From Cardinalis cardinalis (lineage: Eukaryota; Chordata; Aves; Passeriformes; Cardinalidae): DNA of 64,000 nucleotides. A program made the position numbers and the translations under genes. The notes under the pieces were generated by a model. That model ran no database searches and had not been told where the DNA came from. It saw only the letters and a list, made by a program, of their open reading frames with translations. The stretch spans positions 6,621,757 to 6,685,756 of the forward strand of contig JACDOX010000016.1 of the NCBI GenBank assembly GCA_014549065.1, read 5' to 3'. How positions within the stretch are numbered: position 1 is the stretch's first letter; each line of letters starts with the position of its first letter. Below, one piece after another: positions 48,101-62,300 of this stretch.

Positions 48101-51039
48101 GAGCTGACAGGTGGTAAATCATGAAATGTTTCATATGGAATTTTTAAAAGATACAGGAAAGCACCATGTGGTGCTCCCACACACAGTTTTTTAATATATG
48201 TGTGTCTATCGATNAAACAGGGAGCAGAGAAGGTGTGCTCACTGCAGAAATGTTAAATGGATGCTTCTCAGTTCCTTGTCACTGGGCTTCTTTCACTCCA
48301 CCTACCCAATCTGGAATAGCATCCCAGTTTCTCTAAGTCTGGCATCTTTTCTGTTCTTCTCCTCCCTTTATTCAGCTCATAGTCAACCACTCTTAATTTC
48401 CCAGCTCTTTGTTCTGCTCCTCTTCAGGGGCTCTGTGTCCTCTAGAGACCTGGGGTAGTTTAAGACCCAATTAAACCCTGTACTAAGTAATTATTTCACA
48501 CCCTCTTTCACNCTTTTTTTCATTAACTTCCTAGTTTGTTTACATTCTGCACAGATTAAGACTTTCTTGATGCCTGTGACATGAGGTAGCTGAAAAGAGA
48601 AAATATTAGTCANATCATTCCAAAATGTCCAAATGTAAAATTGCTGCCTCCTGATATGCATGATGAACAGGAAGTTATAAGACAAGGCTGTTATTCAGTA
48701 GACAAGATGTTGGACTGTCAACCCACTGCAGCTCTTGCATTATCATTTGAGCTACGAAATTGCTCCTTGCCAAGGACACTTTGGTCATTTTTAGATACTT
48801 TATGGTGAACAGGTATTTCTCACACTTGGATTTNGCACAGTTGTTTTTTCACATAACAGGAGCTCAGGCTCTGCTGTTGGTGACTGTGAGATGCAGAGCT
48901 AAATGTCAGACATATAATATTTATCAGAAGCAGCAAAAGAAAAGGTTGCAGTCACCCTATGTGAAATTCTGAACTGAATGAAAAGCACCATGGCTCCCAG
49001 TGGCTGAAACATCAATGTTACATACTGTAAAATTATAAATAAAATCCGTTTAAATACAAGAAAGACTCCATTTTCTNCAGCCAGAACCTGAGGCTATGAA
49101 GGAGTTAAATTCCAAAGCTCCAAAGAGAATTAATAACTTCAGGCAGTTATTTGAGGATTCAGGTAAACAATGCAGAGTGAAGTACAGCAAAACATCTGTA
49201 AGAACAGCACTGAGATGCTTCCTGCTTCCCAAACCAGGAATATCAGATCTACATCCTCTTCCATTGCATTCTACACTAAAGGAAACTATAAAGGAGGGGA
49301 ATCACAATTGTAAGTGAAAGTTAAGCAGCACCATGGGGTATATTTCATATTCCTGAACAACCCACATAACCCTCATGAGAGACCTATGCAACAACACAAC
49401 TGGATTGTGGCACTGAAAAATAACCCCACACTACACAGCTGCTAAAANGCCTCTAGGAGCACCTTGAAACCTTGAATATGCTTGTGAGGAAAAGTATTTC
49501 ATGCATTCCTAAAGAAGGTAAATCAGTGGCTGAATTAATTTCACAGAAATTTTGCAAATATTTTAGCCCAAGTTATCCAGACCAGTAAAATTGATCCCTC
49601 CTTTTATTGTTTCCCATTCAGAGTCAAAATTTTTGTGGTGTCTGATTAAGGTATTCATAAGTCCAAATTTCACCTTTAAATGTCAGAGATGAAATTTAAA
49701 AAATTTAAATCAAAGATCCTTGTTGAGTTGAAAACTACTTTGAATCCTGCATTTCTCTGCCTTCTGTTCCTTAGAATAACTTATTCTGCACAGTAATTGC
49801 TGCATGTGTGAAAAACAAATTTATCTCCCAAATGCACATATTTCCAATGATCTTAAAGAACAGTGATTCAAACAGATTAAAATATTCAGCAGCAGTAATA
49901 CTACAGTGATTAGGTAAAAATCCTATAGAATTCTGCTAAAAGAAGAAATATGTGGAACAATAATTGAATGCAAACAATCCTTCCCATGTGAAGCATGCAG
50001 AAAGCTATTAGTGATGGAAAGAAATTTGCAGTGCATTTAGGTTAATTTAGGAAGCTTGCCAAAATAATTAGAAGAAATCCTACAAACTTTTCAACCCAGG
50101 GGGAATCTTTTCATTTAATGAGTTAAAGGAATAACAAATATCTTGATGAGTGTGAATTTTAAGTAGCATAGTCCTTGCTCAAAGCCAAGACCCTCTTCCT
50201 GTGTATGGTATCAAATTCCGAGTATAACACTGCCATCCCCAGGGTAACCAATGGACCACCAAAACTTCAGGGAGCAAACAAACTACATACTCCTACTTGC
50301 CTCATTATGCACTAAGAANGATAACTTTTCATTCCCACGTTACAGTGGTATTGTGACAAAGCTGATGTGAAACACAGCCACTGCCATGTCCAAAAGGTAA
50401 ATAAATTCAAGACAACCACTGAGATCAATCATCCCTCATGGCAAACNCTGCTCTAGTTGGCAGTGGAGGCAGTGTGTCTGGGAACACTGAGCTGGGAGAC
50501 AAACAGCTTCTAAGAGTATTTGAGCTATATTTGCAGCCTTAAATCAAGAGTCCAGAACAATCAGGAGACAAACCTAACTGGTGGAGCTATAGCCCAGGTT
50601 ACTCTCTGGAGCAGGGCCATCTGCCTAGGTCCTTTCTTTGGCCCTCCATCATTGCAGGCAGCATCTTTCTAAAGGCAGAACATTCATGTCAGAACTGCCG
50701 CTGAGGAGGAAATGTGGGGTGAAGTTACCATGTGTGTAATGCAGCAAAAGGTTTTTTCCTCTAAAGAATGAATGCTTATGCTAAATTTCATAAAGATAAT
50801 ATAATGCTCATGAATGTTCTCCAGGCAGCTGCCACTTGTGGGTCTGTTCTGTCTCTCCATAGGAATAGATCAGAGCCTTAAATGAGCTCAATCCTGAGGA
50901 CTTAGTAACAAGTCAGGGTTCACTATACCAACAATCATGAGCCAACCTTTCTGACTGACCAGGTAACAGAGCTGTATCCCTAAAAACCAGCCTGAGTATA
51001 GCAAATAGACTAAAGCTCTTATCTACAGCTCTAAATCCA

Positions 51040-51077
51040 TTTATATTCTCACTTTATATTCTCATTTATATTCTCAT
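51040..51077 (+). repeat. Three-copy TTTATATTCTCA repeat
   Basis: Three near-identical units of about 12 to 14 bases containing 'ttatattctca' lie head to tail. Confidence 0.9.
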
Positions 51078-54000
51078 ATGACTTATGCTGGTTGCAGTGG
51101 GTGGCAATTCTACTTCTCTAACAGTATTTTATAATAAGAAATCTATCCAAAGTAAAGAGGGAAATACATTCTGATTCCAACNGTGCACTCAGGATGGAAG
51201 CAGACTTTCAGCTGAAGATATACTTGTAGATGTATTTTATTATTTTAATAGAGCATCAACAGTAAAATATGTGGAATTTATCAATTAACTTACATAAGCT
51301 TGAGACAATTATTTAGCACCTCATGACAGACTGCAGTGGCTGCCTCACCTGCAGTGCTGTTGGATGCACTCTACCAGCTCTACATTTACTCTTTTCCAGC
51401 AATTTTCATTTTTGTGACTGTAAATAGTTTTATTTTTGATTCTTATGCAAGAAGACTTTTAAGTGAGCAAAAGAAAAAACACGTCTGGATGTGGTTGCAT
51501 TATATCTCTATTTTTATGGCTTTTCCTTGTAATGCCAAAGTACTACACATTTATTTGCTTTGACCTAATTGAGGAATACATGAAAACCTACTTTGTTAAA
51601 GTTCAGTAATGCCAGCCAGCCACTGCAGCAAATGACAAACACAAGGACTTACTGGGTTACTGCTGCACACTGAAATGTAATCAAAGGCTTAAAGGCAAAA
51701 ACATGCAATGAAAAATGCAACTGTCTTCAAGAAAGAATTCACTACTAGTGAGGATTTATTCTATATTCCTCTAAATACAAGCACAACATATTATCTTGAG
51801 AAATTGTAAAAGGTAATGAGCTAAGTTACATAAACTCTTATACAATGAGGTTACATTGCTAATGTACAAGCCTTGGGAAAGGTATCTTAGAGTATTGACA
51901 GCAGAGTAGAAACCGACAGAAACAATGAAGCTATAATAGCAGGACCTAAACTCAACACACCAACATCCAAATTCTGGTCAGNAGCATCAATTAATGTTTT
52001 CTCATTGGCCATCTTCTAGTGAGGCAAAAAAGAACCTGGGTAAGCAACCAAGCAGCTTCCACTTTAATTTACAACAGGTCCTTTGACACCACACCATACT
52101 GAGCACATCCCAGTTAAAAAATAGTGCATGGAAGTTCCATTCCCAGTTACTTTGGTGACTTACAGGAGTACTGAAGAGCTGGTTTCCCAGTTCTGCTCTG
52201 GAATACATGTATAGATAAATTTCAATAGAAACGTTTTTGGGGAAGAAATTCAAACCCGTATATCCATGATCTACTTTCACATTTGTTAAAAATGTGAGTC
52301 CTCACTTATTAACCTTTATATGACAGCACATCTTATTATTCTTCTCTGGCATAATAATCTTGTCAGCTCTGCAAATTTGAATACCTATCTACAAGTGGCA
52401 GCTATGTCAAATTCACTAATTTCATCATCAAAAATAAAAGTCAGTAATTTCAGTCAATCTTTGCATTGTTCAAAGGCACACTGACCAATTNCACGGTAGG
52501 GTTTTGTCCAGTGCTGATTAGAACTTGGTGCTTTCATTATGCAAAGTGGATCATTCAATAGTCATCAGTCACTTCCATCCTGCTTCCCAATCCTCTCCTG
52601 AATGGTTTTAGGCAATTACCCTCCCATCATGCTTGCATTGTCTGACAGTGAAGCACAAGTTCCAGGAGGGAAAAAGGATAAAAAAACATTATTGCCTGGA
52701 CCAGATTTACAACTNGTTATAAATCCCCATGAAGAACAAATCACTGCTAACCAGAAGTGGAGCTGCTGTTTCCAGCTTCCACAGTGCTGCAGGACAAAAG
52801 CACACACCCCTCCACAGCTCAGGGTAGAGCAGGAGGAAGAGACTTTCCCCTCTTTGAGTACTGTCAGCGCTATGGGAATAACTCTAGACACTGACATCAC
52901 AAAGAATACAGCTCAGTTTAGACCAAGATTTACACTCACCAAACCCAAACCTAAAATTGAAAGAAGCTTTTTTACGTGNTCTCTGTACTTTAAAATCACT
53001 GTTGGGGAAACCAAGCCCGCTGCAAAATACAGTCTAAGTTTCAGAGAGATCTTTGGCAAAGCATCAGTAAATTTGAGGCAGGACATAAGCCCATTAGTGG
53101 GCCAGTTTCACACACACACTTAGATTTTTAGGCTGTAAATGTCACACAGCTCATGCAGTCATTAGTCATTCCTGTGCACCATACATACATACAGAGGCAA
53201 AATAAATGTGGTTTCTGACTTATAGCAAAGAACTCCTATGAACACCTATCTTGAATATAAATACTGATAAGAGTATCATTAATAATATGGGATAGCACAG
53301 TAAAATCATTCCAGTATATAAAAGAACCTCTCAAACTTTTTCCTGTAGCTGGAGTAGAACCTCTGCTGACATTTAAATAAATTCAACTCTTGTTGGGCTT
53401 TTTTTTTTTTCATATTTTGGCAATTTCTCTTGGATCTGTACTTAAAGAGGCCAGATAAGCNGAGATTGGATGCTGAAATACTTAAGAGAAAAGGAACTAA
53501 CATAAAGTTTCCAGCCCCAGGTTGAAGGAGGAAAAGGGCTGGAGAAGCNGATTAGGACCCAGAGGTAATTCCATGCCCAAATGCAGCTCTGCTGGGTGGA
53601 ATCCAGTCCTGCAGCTGCTGATCCAAACTGAATCCATTCTCCTACAGCCCATTGCAGAAATGCCTGACAGTACCTTGTGGTTGATTTTACAAGCTCATAG
53701 CTAGAATTATATAATAGANCACACCAGAAACCTTCACATTCCATTTTGTCTCCACAGCCAGATCTGCACTGGTCACTGCTATCTCTGTCTGCCATATCAT
53801 GTCCTCTCCCCCAGTTCTTGCATATTTGCAGCACTTCAAATGACTCATCCACTTCTCCATCAGAAGAGAACATCTCCTTCTTTGTATTCTTTTGAGGAGG
53901 ACTCATAAACTGCCTGAGTCATCACCATTTTTCACATGGTCTGGTCTCAATGTTTCAATACTCCAATTTAGACAATATCCACTTGGAGGAGTTCTTTGCT

Positions 54001-55959
54001 CAGCAGCAGGAAAGAAAATAACTTGACTCCCTAATGAAAACCTCAAAAACATCCCAACTACTAAAGGGTAATGAGACATGGCCCTGATTGATTGCCTAAT
54101 AACCTTTATCTAGATACTAATGAATGTAATAAATTGTGGGATTTATGGGCAGCCCCGGCTCAGAGACCATCTTTTAAAGTACATACTTGAAGAATGCTAA
54201 GTTGTGACATGACTTCCAGCTTCAGTTTCATCAGGGAAAAAAAGGCCTGTGTAATGTGTAGGTTTGAACTGACAATCAATCAGCTGAGATGCTAAAGTGA
54301 AACAGTCTAGGATAATAAATTCATATTAAGTAAAATTTGAATATTATTGAAAAAAATCCTGCAATTATAAGTTCAGGCACACTTTGGAGGTCACAAGGGC
54401 CAACCTGAGTATTATTATTTTATCATTATAGTTATCTATTACAATNTTTAATCATTAATTAATGTCTTGAAATAAAGTTCCAGTCAGAAAATCTCTATAG
54501 CAGGTTAGATTGCAACATTTGCCAAAAAAAACCCTCAAAGTAACTTGGGATATTAAACTCGAGCTCCAAAAGTTACAATTTCATCTATCCATATTTCAAA
54601 GATGCTTACATATTTACCTCTCACACAAATCAATGTTCTGACTATAAGACCTTGACATCTAAAGCATTTTCAATAACACTCAAGATTTGGAAAGTAGGAC
54701 TCTCAGGCTCACTAATTTTTGTTTGCCATTTAAACTCCTACCCCTTGTACTTCTGGTTTAAAAGAGGAAAAATGAGTAAGAGATGGGGATAAAAGCAGAG
54801 TGGGACAGACCAGGGATTCCATTTGGATTGCCAGCTCTCGTATCTGAGGGCAGAAATGCCTCATGATTTTTGGTGTTACTTGGCATCTCCAAGTCTAATT
54901 TGTTCCTCCACATCTTTTGGGCATGAACCTGTGGCCAGTTTCAAATGGGCTTTTGTAGCTGAAGGAGTGCTGCTGGATCCAGGCATTTCTCCAGGGCAGG
55001 TAGTACAGGCACACCTCAGTGTTGAACTGCAGCTGAGGCCACACATGTGCCAGGAATGTACAGAGAGTTCTGGCCCTTTCCCCTCCAGCTCAAGGACACT
55101 GGCCATGCCAGAGGAGCACCTGGCAGCTCCCCCAGGCAATGGGCTCTGCTCCAGCTTCATTAAGAAAACCAGTGGGTAGGATGAATAAAGGAGGATAGAA
55201 CTGGGTCTAAAATGCTTGGGGGTAGGCTGGTGGTAGCAAAGCAGCTCTCAGTGAGACAGAGCACAGTCCATAGCTCTTGACATGACACACCAAGAGTAAG
55301 AATTAGCCTGTGAGTGCTCTGAATAGATCCTCTGCATTTGGGGAGCAGTTTTAACATTAGCTACCTCCAAAAGAAATTGTATAACACTCAGGAGGTTCAT
55401 TGCAAAATCATTGCAAAATTTTTTCTCNCTCTTTATAAACCTAAGTCCTAAGGGCTCTCAGTAAACTGAAACATCTCATAAGAAGGGAAGAACAGCAACA
55501 TCAATAAAGTCTATTTACAACAGCACTTATGAATCATCAGTGCTTCATGCTCATTTTGATAGTGCAAATATTAACAAGCCTTTTACTTCTCTTTATGCTA
55601 GCATTGCTTGCTACCCAAAATCAATGTCAGTACAAATAGCAGCNTAAAAGAAAAAGTTCTAAAACTGTCTCCACTTAAAGATTCCAATGCTGGCTTCCAA
55701 CTTTCAGAAGGATTCAATATAAATTGGTAGTAACTTTGTGGCAATATTGATGCCCATGATTACAAATATTCATAGAAACAGTAAGAAAAAGAGCTTTATT
55801 TTTCCAAAGAAAATTGTCTCTCTTGTAGAATTTACTGATCTGTGCTACAGACCATCTAGTTTTTATTCTTTGAGACAGAACATTTAACTCTTACCAGGCA
55901 ATGGTCTCTGCATCACTACACATTGCCTGTGCTGGGAAGAGCAGTGTTTCAGGCACTTT

Positions 55960-56310
55960 GTGTGGCGTTAACAAACCAGGTCTGCTCAAGGCTGCAGGGA
56001 GAGCTGCAGTCGCTCTGCAGTGATGATTTATGAGCAATGTGCAGCCACGCAGCCTCATCCCAAAGCAGCTCCCAGTGTGCAGCTCTGGGACTTGCAGAAA
56101 CATCTGTGCTCACATCCTGGTTTTCCTGGTGCCTAAAGAACTTCACCTACAGCTACTCCTCGGCCCAGCTGCTGCCAGCGCAGCCGCAGCTCCCGGACAG
56201 GCTCACAGGTGAGGCTGGCGCCGGCAGGACGGGAGAAGCCCCAAGGCGAGTGCCTGGCAGCAGAGTTACAAAGGAGGCCTTGCTGAGGAAGGCAAAGCTC
56301 ATTTATCATC
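55960..56310 (+). promoter_or_regulatory. Small CpG cluster with splice-donor match
   Basis: The core, about 56160-56249, holds eight CpG dinucleotides in 90 bases, far above the CpG-poor background. An excellent 5' splice-site match, ACAG|GTGAGG, has its GT at 56209-56210. A moderately pyrimidine-rich stretch with AG (near 56138 and 56151) could serve as an acceptor for a short exon. The + strand frame across it is open on both sides of the donor. It might be an alternative first exon, a promoter or enhancer island, or simply a GC-rich patch. No protein similarity is recognised. Confidence 0.35.
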
Positions 56311-59300
56311 TCTCTTAGCAAGCTGTCCCCAAAGGTTTAATTTTTTTNCAACTTCCTTTTTCTTTTGAAACTGTGTATAGCAAATAATCTGCAAGCCCTG
56401 CAAAGTATGCAAATGTTTCCAAGAAGGAATCTCAGATACTAGTCAAAGTGAAAAATATTATTTTTTAAACCCCACATTAACAACTATTTCCAGAACACAA
56501 AACCTCAGGATTTTGACAGGTTTATTTTCTGGAGACATGCATAAAGTACAAACTAAACAAACATAGAACTTACAAAAAATTTTCACTTGTAAAAATAGAG
56601 ATTAGTTTCAATTTTTAGGACACAGATACTGTCTTCTCAACACTGTATCATTCCAGAGTACAAAACTATATTATAGTTTTCTCACTATAGAGAGGGAGAA
56701 GAAATAAGAAACCCATTTTGCATTTTATGGCATCTAAACACATGCCCCTCCTTCTAAACACAGAGCATAAACATAAATGTACCACACACTATGATTTCAA
56801 TTATATGCAGCTCTGTGGAACAACAGAGCTTTAAAATAGTGACATAACTACCAGAATGTGCTCTAAATCACTACATAATCCTATCATAAATACTATCTGC
56901 TTCATCTTCACTCACCTCGTTTGCTAAGTTTGACCATTATATTCAAAGTATATTCCACAATGTCACTTTCTTAGTTGAGGGCTTTGCCTTTCATTAGTCT
57001 TTAAAAATTCACTGATCAGGAAATTAAAATTATAATAGAAAACATCAAGAGGTATCATATTAACTAATTAGATATTAAATCAACTGTTAATAAGGGCATA
57101 GTAAATTTATTTTTATGTTGTTGCTAAATATCAGACAAACAGAGCCACTAAAAATCTCTGCATTGCCATCAATTAATGNTCTGGAAATGAGGAGAGAGAA
57201 AGGAAGTTATCCTGGTTAGTACATTAAAGTTTGGTCTTTCTGCCTTCTAATACCTAAAATGATTGATATAACCTTAACAGCAACCACTAAGAATTAGGAA
57301 AGTGTTACTGCAGCAAGGGAGATATATGTGGGTGCCACCAGTTCAGCAACAGCATGTGCCCTGCATANACAACAGGCTCTGAGCTAGATTCTTCAAAGGG
57401 ACCACAGGAAGATGTCTTGAGAGGGAGAGAGGGAAAATGAATCTGATGAATCATGTAAGTGGCAGCCTGCATCTTGAGGGAACAATTCTACTGCCTGTGA
57501 GTCTGCTACATGCAGAGTTTCACTGGGAAATGCTGGAGCTTAGAAACCACCTCCTGGTGGGCACAGCNCCGGGGTGGGCTCAGTGCAGGACTCATGAACA
57601 CATGCAGTTAATGCAGGACTCATGAGCTCTTCTGGACCAGGCTGAGGGGCACCAGTGGGACTGAGCCTTCCTCACCCTCCTCTGCAAGGCACCNTCTCAG
57701 AGAATGAAGTAAATACAGGGCTGCAGATGCACTTTATAAGGGTTATTATTTTGCCCCAAAGCTCCTGTTGATCCCAGGTCAAAATGCAGCAGACAGTCNT
57801 TTGTGTAATTTTCGGAAACTCAGCAGATTCTTTCCGACTCAAATCCACAGGACAGTTAAGCATTTNCATTTATGGACTAAAACTCACTGAATAATTTAGA
57901 AAACCAGTGTCAAGCAATATTTGTGAAAAATATGGTACTAGGCCAGTTAATACAGATGCTGACTGGACACACATTCCTCTCTCTCTTTTCTCTATTTCTG
58001 GCGGGAGGTAGAAGGTGGACAAGAGCTACCAACCATTCCATAAGAACAATTCTTTCACTACCCAGGCTGGCTACCAGAGCCCACNATCTCCCTCTTTTTC
58101 AGCAGGCCCAGGCTTCCTTCAAGCACCAATGCAGGTGCACAGCAGGTGGGTCTGTGCATCCACAACCAGGTCCCACCTGGAGAAAGAGCTGAAATTCACT
58201 CACAGATCCTCCCCATTTAGGATTATCCCATGGCTATTCACATTGAGAAAGTTTTTTGGGAGCTCAAGAGCCACTGAGAGACAGATGCAAAACCATCACA
58301 TCACTGATTGCATCATATGATCAGCAAATGACACAGAGTGAATCCCTGCTACAGACTGCAAAGCTGATCATTTATAAGCAACTCACAGGCTCAGTTGTAA
58401 TTACATAGGCATTCACTGAATAATTTTAAATTAATGANCATGCTTAAAGCCCTTTCACAGATCATTCACACACAAAAAGGGCTTCAGAAACCCCACAAGA
58501 GCTTTTGGGAAAGAGCCTTTCACTGTGAATGGGGTTTATAAGTTGAAATTCTCATTGATGCTGTGTTAAATTGAGAGAAGGAAAGTTTCTCAGCTAGATT
58601 TAGGTTGCACATAATGCTAGATTATCAGAGAGTCTAAATGAAGCTCATGCTATNGGATTCAATAGAAGAAAACCCTGTTAGATACATTTAGCATCCAGCT
58701 CAGTAGTGTGAGCCATCTTCTCTAACACAGAGTCTCAGTTCTTAGGGGAAAAGGGTTTACAACCACCTCTCTCCACAAAACCCTGCTTAAGCAGNAGCAA
58801 CTATTTTAGAAATCTATGTTCCATTTTGCCCTAACACTGCAGCTGAAAATGAGCTGGGACAAAACCAATTACCAATGAAGCCTAAATAGCATTTCAGGAA
58901 CAGCCTTTGGCCTTGCAGCCATCTTATATTCTTTGCTGAGGTAGAAAATTAAATTCATTAGATATATCACAACGTTTTTCCACTACCAAGCCTTTTCTTT
59001 CTGCTNCCTGGCTGGAAGGCTCTGCCCCATGTTGTTAGATAAGCACCTAAGTCAAAGAAATTTAATAATGTGTAGTTTCTGGAATTGATTCTTGCCCAGG
59101 ATTACAAGTGTTCCTCTAAACAAGAAAAACTAAAGCTGTAGNTGGTGCTAAGACAGGAAATAGAAGCTCTGTCACTTTTATACTTCCTTCTATCCTCCAG
59201 CTATCCATGGGNAAGAGCAATTTAAAGTCCTAAAAGAACTCTGAAACACTTTCAAAGCGCTCTCAGGTGTTTCCAGAGGCCACTTCTCTTTCAAATTGTG

Positions 59301-62300
59301 AAGCAGAGTTCGGCAGGATTAGAAAGGNTCTTCTAGGTAATTAATTTTCTCACAGCAAAGGAACAATAGAAGTGCATACAAATTCACAGATCACAAGGCT
59401 TCACCAGTAGNTTTTTGAAGAATCAGAAGACAGGAAAGAGGATGGCCAACATTATTAAAAATGTCTTCATCCATCTCAGAAAATTTGCACACAGTAAATT
59501 TTAAGGCACTACTGAGTATTTAATTGCAGACAGTTCATGCCATCCTGCACAATGCATTGAAAGTTNGACAGATCATAGAGATTTTCCATGGATAAAATAG
59601 TGGCTGCTGAAACCACAAGTGCAGCAGCTTTAATTTTCAACCATACATTTTTTCTCTTTAACCTGAACATCCCCTTTTAGAGCAAAACAAAAGAANTCTC
59701 TAATATAGCTGACCTAGTTTTTATCAAACATTTGTGGAATATCTACCCAGTCTATGATGATTTACATTAATTTGAACAAAACAACAAAAGAATGTGAATT
59801 TCTGGGGGAGAATACACTCTCTTGTAAAACAACAAAATAGAAGACAAAACTATTTTTCAAAATACATAGATGGCAGAATTTAGGATATACAAGGGATATT
59901 TGGTAAACCTATCACTGAGTAAAACCACCAAGCTTAGCAAAATACAAATAAAAAAAAAGATATTTGTGTCATCATATGTTTAACTTTGTCACCTAAAACT
60001 GATTTAGCCTATACCTCTAGATTAATCATTTTGCCTTTCTTCACATTCAATAAACTTTCCACAGAAGAATACATTGCCCAAGGTTTCATAAGAATCACAA
60101 GCTGATCCACTGCTATCCCAGGTGACTATAGAGAGCTGACAGAATCCCTGATTCACTTTCCAGTATATTGCTGGATCAGGTCTAAGTTTACATTTCAAAG
60201 AGATCCATGAGAACTGTAGTGTGAATCAGTGATAAGTAAATGGAAAAAGAAATTACATTTATCAGCACTTCTAAAAATAATAATNAAAAAACATCTCAGA
60301 AGACAGTAAGAATTTTAGCTTCCTTGCCTCAATTTTCCCTTTAAGCTGTTAACCCATCCCAGCCTAGATGATGATATGCAAGCCCTACAAAAAAACATAA
60401 GTATGGAAGGTGACAGCACTGTTCCAGCTGGGGCAGAATCTCTCTCTGAGAGGCAGAGCAGGGGCAGCAGCACATCTGGCTGACCTGATTATGCAGATTT
60501 GGTGGCTGCTGCCTTCTGCCTGCCACATGACAGAGCAGGAACCTACCTAGGAACATTAACAAGGTGAGGGAAAGGGATCACATCCATGTTTCCTTCAGAA
60601 ATCTGCTTTGAGGTTCAGCAAGAATGTTTACAAGGAGTCATAAGACTTAACTGTTAAAAAGAAGTTGAGCTACATCCACAAATAACCCCTGACCTGCAGG
60701 CTGGAGAGCCAGGTCCCTTTGGAATTCAAGACCTTTGGATCCAACACTATGAAACTTAGNCTGCTGCCCAGCAGTAACCTTTCAATATCACAGAAACAAC
60801 AGAGAGAAAACATGCAATCATCTTTTCCACTGAAAATTCTTCTACAAGCTGTAATTTTGATAGGAAAAATTACATATTTTTGGAAGCCAGCAAGAAAGCA
60901 GAAGAAAACCTATTACACAGATCCCATGATAACTACTCTCCAGTCATTTGGGAANCACAAGAACACTTGTCATATTTTTCCTTTTCAGTTATTTGATCTT
61001 AGAGTACATAGTAAAAGAAACACCTGCCAAAACAAATGCAAGTGTGATTGCACATTCAGACATAGTTTTGTTTTGCCATCCAGCAAAATTGCNGATGAAA
61101 ATTTCCAGCAGGAGGTCAGGCAGTGACAGCCACTGCTGTTGGATGGGCANAGCCACCATTTCTGTAACACAGCAGAGACAGCTACACCTCTCAGACTAGA
61201 ACTGACCACATCCNACAAATTCACCATGTAATTTGGTAAATTTCAGCTTCTTGACTTCATATCCCTGGAAAAGGTGCCCTGAATCCCCCTTCACACANTC
61301 CTCTGTACAAATTTACTGCGTACTCTCCATGCCCTTCAAATTACATCTTGGGGACAGTTTGGTGGTGTTGGTGAGAGAATGGCTTTAGAACACATTTGTA
61401 TACAGATGGGCACGTGGGTACAGCAAGCTACTGATGTCAGCCCACACCCCTAAGGAAGGCCTTGGTACGTCAAGAAAGAAAATTCAGGAAAGAAAACTTA
61501 GTATCTTTACCTTTGTACTAGCAAAATCTATTCTAGAANTGCAGAAACTAATCAAAAGAAAGTAAGTAATTTGCAAATCTCATATCCAATTCTATCATGT
61601 CTCCCTGGACAAAGTGGCAGTAACTGTGCAAAGTCTNAATTTAAATCCTAAGCTCTTTTTGGAGCAAGTAATAACAACTGGCAAAACTTGATGTATTTTA
61701 ACAGGAGGACAAAGACAATAATTGAACAGCANCTAATTGCTCTTTAATCAAATCTGTACATACACATTATATCTGTTAATTCCTCCTTCTTTAATTTTTT
61801 ACACCTGTGAAACAAGACTTTCCAAGTCTCTTTTTGCTTTGCATTAGCTGAATTTAATTGTAAGTGCTGAGAAGTCTTACTCTCAGCTCATTAGTGAAAT
61901 GCATCAAAAGAGTTAAGTAGACAACTGACATTTTATCATTTTTTACCTTTAAGCTTGTTTTAATGAGAACAGATCCATTTTTTAGTAAATTCATAAATAA
62001 CTTTCCTCATAATGAATTGACTCTCCAAAAAATTCTAAGATGGATTTGAATTTGCTAGGAGAAGGATGATTTCCTTCATAATTAACTAATGTATCAAAAG
62101 GGATCATTTGTAATATCTGTGGTCAATCAGAGTTGCTACGCAGCAACACACTAAGGCATGACTAACAAGTACATGAGGGAAACAAAACTTATAGAGAGAA
62201 AAGTCATAAATCTTTAGTTGACATCCTAGAATTCATATTTGAAATGGGCAGTTTTTATCAAAATGTGGTTTGTGGACAAGCTAAAAGTCAATGTCAAATC

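Larger units (their letters stand above)
44216..55959. other. Anonymous non-coding DNA, 11.7 kb
   Basis: I recognise no gene or clear transposable element. Small tandem repeats occur at 45101-45143 and 51040-51077. A GC-richer patch at 47691-48079 is open in more than one frame. The longest uninterrupted open frame of the window (52602-53123, +) and a minus-strand frame at 53442-53906 lie here; neither encodes a protein I recognise. A short CR1-like string near 54375-54410 was judged too short to call. Confidence 0.45.

Noticed and set aside
48690..48775. Stretch that at first glance resembled a tRNA-derived SINE head
   Set aside because: No proper A box or B box and no foldable cloverleaf could be laid out.
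54375..54410. String resembling a reverse CR1 3' end ('tttggaggtcacaagggcca')
   Set aside because: Only about 35 bases fit and the expected neighbouring blocks are absent.
54823..55179. 118-codon + strand frame with an opposite 94-codon frame
   Set aside because: The + frame starts with TTG, not ATG; both strands are open, which points to base composition; no family similarity.
58015..58320. 101-codon + strand frame
   Set aside because: Another + strand frame (57923-58192) is open over most of the same bases; no recognisable motif.
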